From Agaribacter marinus (GTDB taxonomy: Bacteria; Pseudomonadota; Gammaproteobacteria; Enterobacterales; Alteromonadaceae): DNA of 64,000 bases. Each line of letters starts with the position of its first letter. Position 1 is the stretch's first letter. The DNA lies in contig NZ_BSOT01000007.1 in the NCBI RefSeq assembly GCF_030160655.1, forward strand, positions 1 through 64,000, in the 5' to 3' direction. Of the stretch, positions 59,225 through 64,000 are shown one piece after another. Position numbers and translations under genes: made by a program. The notes under the pieces are model-generated. The model ran no database searches, was not told the DNA's origin, and worked only from the letters and a program-made list of their open reading frames with translations.

Positions 59225-61332
59225 TGAGTGCTTTTGAATTAAAAACTAGAGAAGACGGTATTGCGGTCCTCACAATGGATGTGCCAAATGAGTCAATGAA
59301 TACCTTAAAAGCGGATTTTGGTGAAGAAATTACCAGTATCTTGAATACCATTGAGAATGATGAAGACATCAAAGCCGTCGTGATCGTGAGTGGTAAAAAA
59401 GATTCTTTTGTTGCCGGCGCTGATATTAGTATGTTAGCCAATAGTGAGTCTGAATCTGACGCTGAAGCGCTATCAACACAGGGGCAACAAGTGTTTGATC
59501 GAATCGAAGGTATGAGAAAAACCTTTGTCGCTGCTATCGACGGTCCTGCATTGGGCGGAGGATTAGAACTCGCTTTAGCATGTCATTACCGAGTATGTAC
59601 AGACAGTGATAAAACACAACTAGGTTTGCCTGAAGTGCAATTGGGATTATTGCCTGGTAGCGGTGGCACACAGCGTTTGCCTAAATTAATTGGTGTCCAG
59701 CGAGCGTTAAAGATGATGTTGACGGGCTCACCTGCTCGGGCAAAACAAGCAAAAAAATATGGGATTGTAGATGATGTTGTCCCCAAAAGTATTTTGCTTG
59801 AAGCCGCGATTAAGTTGGCAAATAAAAAGCCTTTGACTGGTGCTGCAAAAAAATCTGTGACAGATAAGATGCTTGAAGATACAGGGTTTGGGCGAAAAAT
59901 CTTATTTAAAAAAGCGAGGGAACAAACGCTTGCTAAAACGAAAGGGAATTATCCAGCTCCCATGTTCATTATTGACAGTATTGAAGCGGGTTTAGAAAAT
60001 AGAAGCAAAGGATACGCTACCGAAGCCCGTCTGTTTGGTAAGTTAGTTTTAACCAAAGAGTCGAAGCAATTAAGAGAAATATTTTTTGCTACCACTGATA
60101 TGAAAAAAGAAAGTGGTGTTGAGGGAGTTGAACCCCGAAAAGTTGAGAAAATAGGTGTTTTAGGTGGAGGCTTAATGGGTGGTGGTATTGCATATGTTTC
60201 AGCGTCCAAAGCTAAAGTACCTGTGCGCGTTAAAGACATTAGCGAAAACGGTATTGCTAGTGCAATGAAATATAGCTATGACATTCTTCAAAAACGTGTA
60301 AAAAAACGTATATTGCGCAGTTCTCAAATGCAGAAACAGATGGCTAATATAACTGGTTGCTTGGATTACAGCGGTTATAAGCATATTGATATGGCCATTG
60401 AAGCTGTATTTGAAAGTGTAGAACTCAAGCAGCAAATGGTGGCAGATATTGAGCAGTACTGCGACGAGGATACAATCTTCGCTTCAAATACGTCATCAAT
60501 ACCTATCCGAGATATTGCTGCTAAGGCCAAACGCCCTGAGAATGTTGTTGGGCTGCATTACTTTTCTCCTGTAGATAAAATGCCGTTAGCGGAGGTTATA
60601 CCGCACCCTGGGACAAGCGAAACAGTGATATCTAGTACGGTAGCGTTCGCTAAAAAACAGGGTAAAACCCCCATTGTCGTCAAAGACGGTGCTGGGTTTT
60701 ATGTCAACCGTATCCTTGCGCCTTATATGAGCGAGGCAGGTTTTATTGTGATGGAAGGGCAACCCATTGACTCTATTGATAAAGCCTTAGTTGATTTTGG
60801 TTTTCCTGTGGGTGCGTTTAAGTTATTGGATGAGGTTGGTATTGATGTTGGTACCAAGATAATTCCCATTTTGAAGGCGCAGTTTGGTGAGCGATTTAGT
60901 TCGCCAAATGCATTTGACAAACTGTTAGAAAATGACAGGAAAGGTAAGAAAAACAAGTCTGGATTCTATAGTTATAAAGGAAAAACGGCCGGTAAAGATG
61001 TTGATAGCTCGGTATATGACTTATTAGGTATATCACCGGTTACAAAGTATACCGATGCAACAATTGTTGAGCGTTGCTTATTATTAATGTTGAACGAAGC
61101 TGCTCGATGTTTGGAAGAGAATGTTATAAGAAATCCGAGAGACGGTGATATTGGCGCTATCTTTGGTATTGGCTTTCCGCCATTTTTGGGTGGACCGTTC
61201 CGATATATGGATGAAATGGGCGTTGATTCGATCGTCGAAAGGTTACGTCATTATGCCGAGGTTTATGATGAAAAATATAAACCAGCTGACATTCTTATCG
61301 ATATGCAAAACAACAAGAAAACGTTTTATTAA
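59224..61332 (+). CDS. fadJ: Fatty acid oxidation complex subunit alpha FadJ
   Basis: Multifunctional protein of 702 residues. The N-terminal enoyl-CoA hydratase (~1-190) has VAGADISML and DGPALGGGLELALACHYRV. The central 3-hydroxyacyl-CoA dehydrogenase (~305-490) has KIGVLGGGLMGGGIAYV and HYFSPVDKMPLAEV. A C-terminal dehydrogenase domain follows. The length and pairing with fadI mark FadJ rather than FadB. A terminator follows. Confidence 0.95.
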   Translation: MSAFELKTREDGIAVLTMDVPNESMNTLKADFGEEITSILNTIENDEDIKAVVIVSGKKDSFVAGADISMLANSESESDAEALSTQGQQVFDRIEGMRKTFVAAIDGPALGGGLELALACHYRVCTDSDKTQLGLPEVQLGLLPGSGGTQRLPKLIGVQRALKMMLTGSPARAKQAKKYGIVDDVVPKSILLEAAIKLANKKPLTGAAKKSVTDKMLEDTGFGRKILFKKAREQTLAKTKGNYPAPMFIIDSIEAGLENRSKGYATEARLFGKLVLTKESKQLREIFFATTDMKKESGVEGVEPRKVEKIGVLGGGLMGGGIAYVSASKAKVPVRVKDISENGIASAMKYSYDILQKRVKKRILRSSQMQKQMANITGCLDYSGYKHIDMAIEAVFESVELKQQMVADIEQYCDEDTIFASNTSSIPIRDIAAKAKRPENVVGLHYFSPVDKMPLAEVIPHPGTSETVISSTVAFAKKQGKTPIVVKDGAGFYVNRILAPYMSEAGFIVMEGQPIDSIDKALVDFGFPVGAFKLLDEVGIDVGTKIIPILKAQFGERFSSPNAFDKLLENDRKGKKNKSGFYSYKGKTAGKDVDSSVYDLLGISPVTKYTDATIVERCLLLMLNEAARCLEENVIRNPRDGDIGAIFGIGFPPFLGGPFRYMDEMGVDSIVERLRHYAEVYDEKYKPADILIDMQNNKKTFY

Positions 61333-61358
61333 TTGTGTTTTTACGTTAATTAAGTGTT

Positions 61359-61386
61359 AAAAAAAGCCGGTATCCCGGCTTTTTTA
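61359..61386 (+). terminator. Rho-independent terminator after fadJ
   Basis: AAAGCCGG-TATC-CCGGCTTT followed by T-run (61380-61385). Confidence 0.9.
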
Positions 61387-61456
61387 ATTTAGATGCTCAT
61401 TTTATGGGCTTTTTGATTATTTTTTCGTTATACTCTCCGCCGCAAAAGGAGAGGTC

Positions 61457-61660
61457 ATGTTAGGTTTATTAGTATTCGTCAGTTATGTTCTGTCAGCGAG
61501 TTATTATTACGTTGAATCTGTAGTAAATGGTATGAATAAACGTCGTTGGTTATTTGGTGGCGTTGTAATGGGACCATTACTTTTGCCTATGTTTCAAATC
61601 TCAAAGCATATGACTGTGCGCAAATCTGTGGGCTTCAATTCGTTATATTTTTGTGCGTAG
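61457..61660 (+). CDS. Small membrane protein, 67 aa (unrecognised)
   Basis: A 67-residue protein with a strong AGGAG site 5 bases before the ATG. There are two hydrophobic segments (MLGLLVFVSYVLSASYYYV and LFGGVVMGPLLLPMF) with a basic NKRR between them and a basic C-terminal half. It lies after the fadJ terminator, so has its own promoter (a TATACT -10 is seen at 61430-61435). No family is recognised. Confidence 0.55.
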   Translation: MLGLLVFVSYVLSASYYYVESVVNGMNKRRWLFGGVVMGPLLLPMFQISKHMTVRKSVGFNSLYFCA

Positions 61661-61677
61661 CTTTGGTGTTTTCCAGA

Positions 61678-64000
61678 TTAACACGTTTGTTTAATTTCAG
61701 TTTCCACATGATGCGTCATTGGATGGGACATTAGTCTGATCTGACTATTGGCTCCGTCGAGAATGCTCTCCAACACATTTAAAATGTCTTCTTCTGACAC
61801 CTTATTTATTGCTTCTTGCATCTTATGTGTATATTCCAAGGGATCAACTTGCTCATAATGTAACCAAATATACCGTGCGAAATCCGACGCCGTCCTTGGC
61901 GTTTCGCTTACTTGTTGAATTACTTGATATTTTACATGTGCCAAATTTTCAATAAGCTCTGAAAAGCTTTCTATCACTTCTGCAATGACTTCTTTTACAT
62001 TGTGATAGATAACATCCGGCGAGGTATTTGGTGCTTGAGTATAAAATACTAGACCGGCTTGTTGATTGATTGGTTTGTAACCAACACCAACGGAATAACC
62101 TAGTTGTCGAATGTTTCGCATCTCAACAAAAAATATAGGACTGAGTAAACACTCCAACATAAGTGCAATTGCGACTTCTTTTTCCGCACTATTGCCGTTT
62201 TCACCCATAACTATCTGTTGGTAAAGCACAAATGCATTGTCTGCTGTACTTGTGGATGTTGCATGGGTAACGATGGATTTATGAATCAGATTGGCGGTGA
62301 TTTTGGGCTTTTTCCACTTAGTATCAATTATCATTCGGCTGTCTAAATGCTGCTTCACGCTTTCGGCCATCTTTTTTGTCCAGTTACCGACCATCAAGCT
62401 TTCGATGTGTGTTTTCGAAAAATAAAGTTGTTGATGTTTAGTCGCTGTTTTAAAAGATAATTTTTCAATACCGTCGAGTAGTATTAGCGGTTCGAGTACA
62501 TTAGGGTGAACGCGATTAGTGAGAATAGAAATCAATCTATTGACAGGTTTTTGTAACAAATTTTTATTTAATTTCCGTTTTATCAAAAATTTACTACGTT
62601 CAAATTCTTGTTGTGAAAATTTAAATGCTGTGGTGAGGTTGATTAAGTCGAGTACGAGCAAAATCTGCTTTTCGGTGAAACCACTTGTATGAATACAAAT
62701 GCCATGTTGATGCCCATAAACTCTATAGTAGAGTCCAGCAAACTCCGATAGATAAAAAGTGCGTGACAATTTTGTTTGCAGCGCTTCTAACCAGACTTTT
62801 TTTACTAACACGTTTTCTGCAGAGCCAAACATACTTTGACAGCTTATCGAAATATATATGTCACCAAGTGGTTTGCTATTTTCTATAAATTGCATGAATT
62901 TGAATTTCATGCCTGGCTCTTCCCAATGTTCGACGGACAGGTCTTCTGGATTAAATGGGAACACACGTAAACTTGTCGGCATGTATTGGTTTTGTTCAGG
63001 GAGCTTGAATGTGTACTTATCGTCTAACTCGATAGGTTTTGGTGAGCTTATTGAATAGTTGACGTCGTAAAAATCAGTACAATCAGAGTAGATATCCAGT
63101 GTCGTAAACACATATGTGGTTGGAGACAAGTCTGACAATGTTGAAATAAGGCCATTTAGTCTTTGTTTTACTAAGTCGTCATCTAGTCGCAATGCTTCGC
63201 TTAGATCAGTGTTAGCACACACGGTGTTAAGGCGTTCGGCCATATCTATGGTGGCATCCATCATACTTTGCGTTTTTCCAAAGTGTTGTGCCAATACTAG
63301 TTGTTTTTGTTTTTCTCTAAATCGCCAAGATTCGATATCTGTGGATTGTAAAAACTCCAAATATTGTCGAGTAACGAATTTTATTCTAGCAATAAGCTCA
63401 TCACTAATTTGAGGCTTAGAAACAGACATTTTTATTTGAATTTCTTCAATGGTGTTGTCTTCTAATCCACCCGTTACGATTAGTTGCTCTACATCACATA
63501 TTCTTTTGAGCGTGTCTGTGAGGCCATATTGTTGTTTGCTATCGAGTAATTGCTGCAACATCGTAAGGGCCAAGTTGTCTAATTCGTCATTACCAATTTT
63601 TTCAACGATAAAACTTAAAATCAGCGCTTGAGAGCGAACGACAGGTTCAACGAAAATTAACTTCCCCTGTGCCTCTTTATCAATGATTGAAGGCAAGCAT
63701 GGTGTGTCGATGCTAGCGTTAGCTCTAATGTGGCTTGTCAGTATCGATTCAATCTTCGGTAATACATCTTGGAATACGTTATTAGGTAAGGTTATGCCAA
63801 CTGCGATATTGTCAGCACAAAAATGCGTTGAATGAAATTTTCTTAGTTGTTGTATAAGTGTTTCAACATCTACTTGGCAAAAGGTGAGTCTGTTGCCTAC
63901 CGTAAAGCGGCTAAAGGGGTGGTTAGGGTTAGTTTGTGTTTGTTGTACTGATAAAATTCGGCGTTGCTCATCGCGTTTTTTCAGGGAAAATTCTGCATCA
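61678..64000 (-). CDS. M16 family metallopeptidase, pitrilysin/insulinase type (5' part missing)
   Basis: The frame is open to the right edge, so the start and the catalytic HxxEH domain lie outside the window; about 774 residues are visible. Just inside the edge the residues DAEFSLKKRDEQRRI and NPNHPFSRFTVGN match the insulysin/protease III pattern (SEYSLKKNDDSRR ... NPEHPFSKF). Later domains show GYSVGVGYKP, typical of M16 C-terminal halves. A TTG at 63696 is not the true start. No signal peptide can be assessed. Confidence 0.85.
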   Translation of the reverse strand, partial: DAEFSLKKRDEQRRILSVQQTQTNPNHPFSRFTVGNRLTFCQVDVETLIQQLRKFHSTHFCADNIAVGITLPNNVFQDVLPKIESILTSHIRANASIDTPCLPSIIDKEAQGKLIFVEPVVRSQALILSFIVEKIGNDELDNLALTMLQQLLDSKQQYGLTDTLKRICDVEQLIVTGGLEDNTIEEIQIKMSVSKPQISDELIARIKFVTRQYLEFLQSTDIESWRFREKQKQLVLAQHFGKTQSMMDATIDMAERLNTVCANTDLSEALRLDDDLVKQRLNGLISTLSDLSPTTYVFTTLDIYSDCTDFYDVNYSISSPKPIELDDKYTFKLPEQNQYMPTSLRVFPFNPEDLSVEHWEEPGMKFKFMQFIENSKPLGDIYISISCQSMFGSAENVLVKKVWLEALQTKLSRTFYLSEFAGLYYRVYGHQHGICIHTSGFTEKQILLVLDLINLTTAFKFSQQEFERSKFLIKRKLNKNLLQKPVNRLISILTNRVHPNVLEPLILLDGIEKLSFKTATKHQQLYFSKTHIESLMVGNWTKKMAESVKQHLDSRMIIDTKWKKPKITANLIHKSIVTHATSTSTADNAFVLYQQIVMGENGNSAEKEVAIALMLECLLSPIFFVEMRNIRQLGYSVGVGYKPINQQAGLVFYTQAPNTSPDVIYHNVKEVIAEVIESFSELIENLAHVKYQVIQQVSETPRTASDFARYIWLHYEQVDPLEYTHKMQEAINKVSEEDILNVLESILDGANSQIRLMSHPMTHHVETEIKQTC

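Overview
The window (about 41-42% G+C by eye) looks like a chromosomal segment of a marine gammaproteobacterium, most likely of the order Alteromonadales. The clues are the apt-dnaX-ybaB-recR-htpG-adk block, fadIJ, a complete hisGDCBHAF(IE) operon with an attenuator, putP, an Mrp-type antiporter operon, DUF3379 next to a sigma factor, DUF6482 and a PEP-CTERM-like secreted protein. I see no phage, insertion sequence, CRISPR array or tRNA gene; the window is mostly core genome. The species assignment is inference.

Layout. 1-600: 3' end of a 23S rRNA gene, then 5S rRNA and a terminator. 690-6630: an FNR-like box, a 42-residue membrane protein, then apt, dnaX (with an in-phase A AAA AAG slippery site), ybaB, recR and htpG. 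6628-10290: an orphan periplasmic binding protein divergent from a chemoreceptor, then adk. 10384-12241: DUF6482, DUF2244 and a TauE-type permease. 12387-19825: a minus-strand Mrp/Mbh-like cation/H+ antiporter operon (E-F-G-DUF4040-B-C-D-D-small-D) preceded by a LexA-like palindrome. 20041-26792: RDD / SpoIIM / DUF4129-like / DUF4350 / MoxR / DUF58 operon. 26917-29715: galM, a secreted alpha/beta hydrolase and an IbpA-type small heat-shock gene whose leader resembles a ROSE thermometer. 29839-37318: histidine operon with HisL leader peptide and attenuator. 37600-39410: PEP-CTERM-like protein and two unrecognised genes. 39414-45079: SLC13 transporter and cysD-cysC-cysQ-cysN. 45244-47994: EAL-HDOD protein and putP. 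48140-50393: sigma factor, DUF3379 putative anti-sigma factor and divergent SIMPL protein. 50490-57604: a second MoxR/DUF58 operon, of Bat type. 57914-61332: fadI-fadJ behind a FadR-like operator. 61457-64000: a small membrane protein and the C-terminal part of a pitrilysin-type M16 peptidase cut by the window edge.

How the parts work together. The two MoxR/DUF58 operons pair an AAA+ ATPase with von Willebrand-type and membrane partners, and probably act as two separate envelope chaperone systems. The sulfate genes make APS/PAPS, with CysQ clearing PAP and an adjacent SLC13 carrier that may import sulfate. The most useful regulatory signals are the FNR-like box before the 42-residue gene and apt, the LexA-like box before the Mrp operon, heat-shock-type promoters before htpG and hsp20, the his attenuator and the FadR-like site before fadIJ. 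I found no obviously unprecedented system. The Mrp-like operon with three NuoL/M/N-type subunits and an uncharacterised two-helix protein, and the RDD-SpoIIM-MoxR operon, are the least understood assemblies here.
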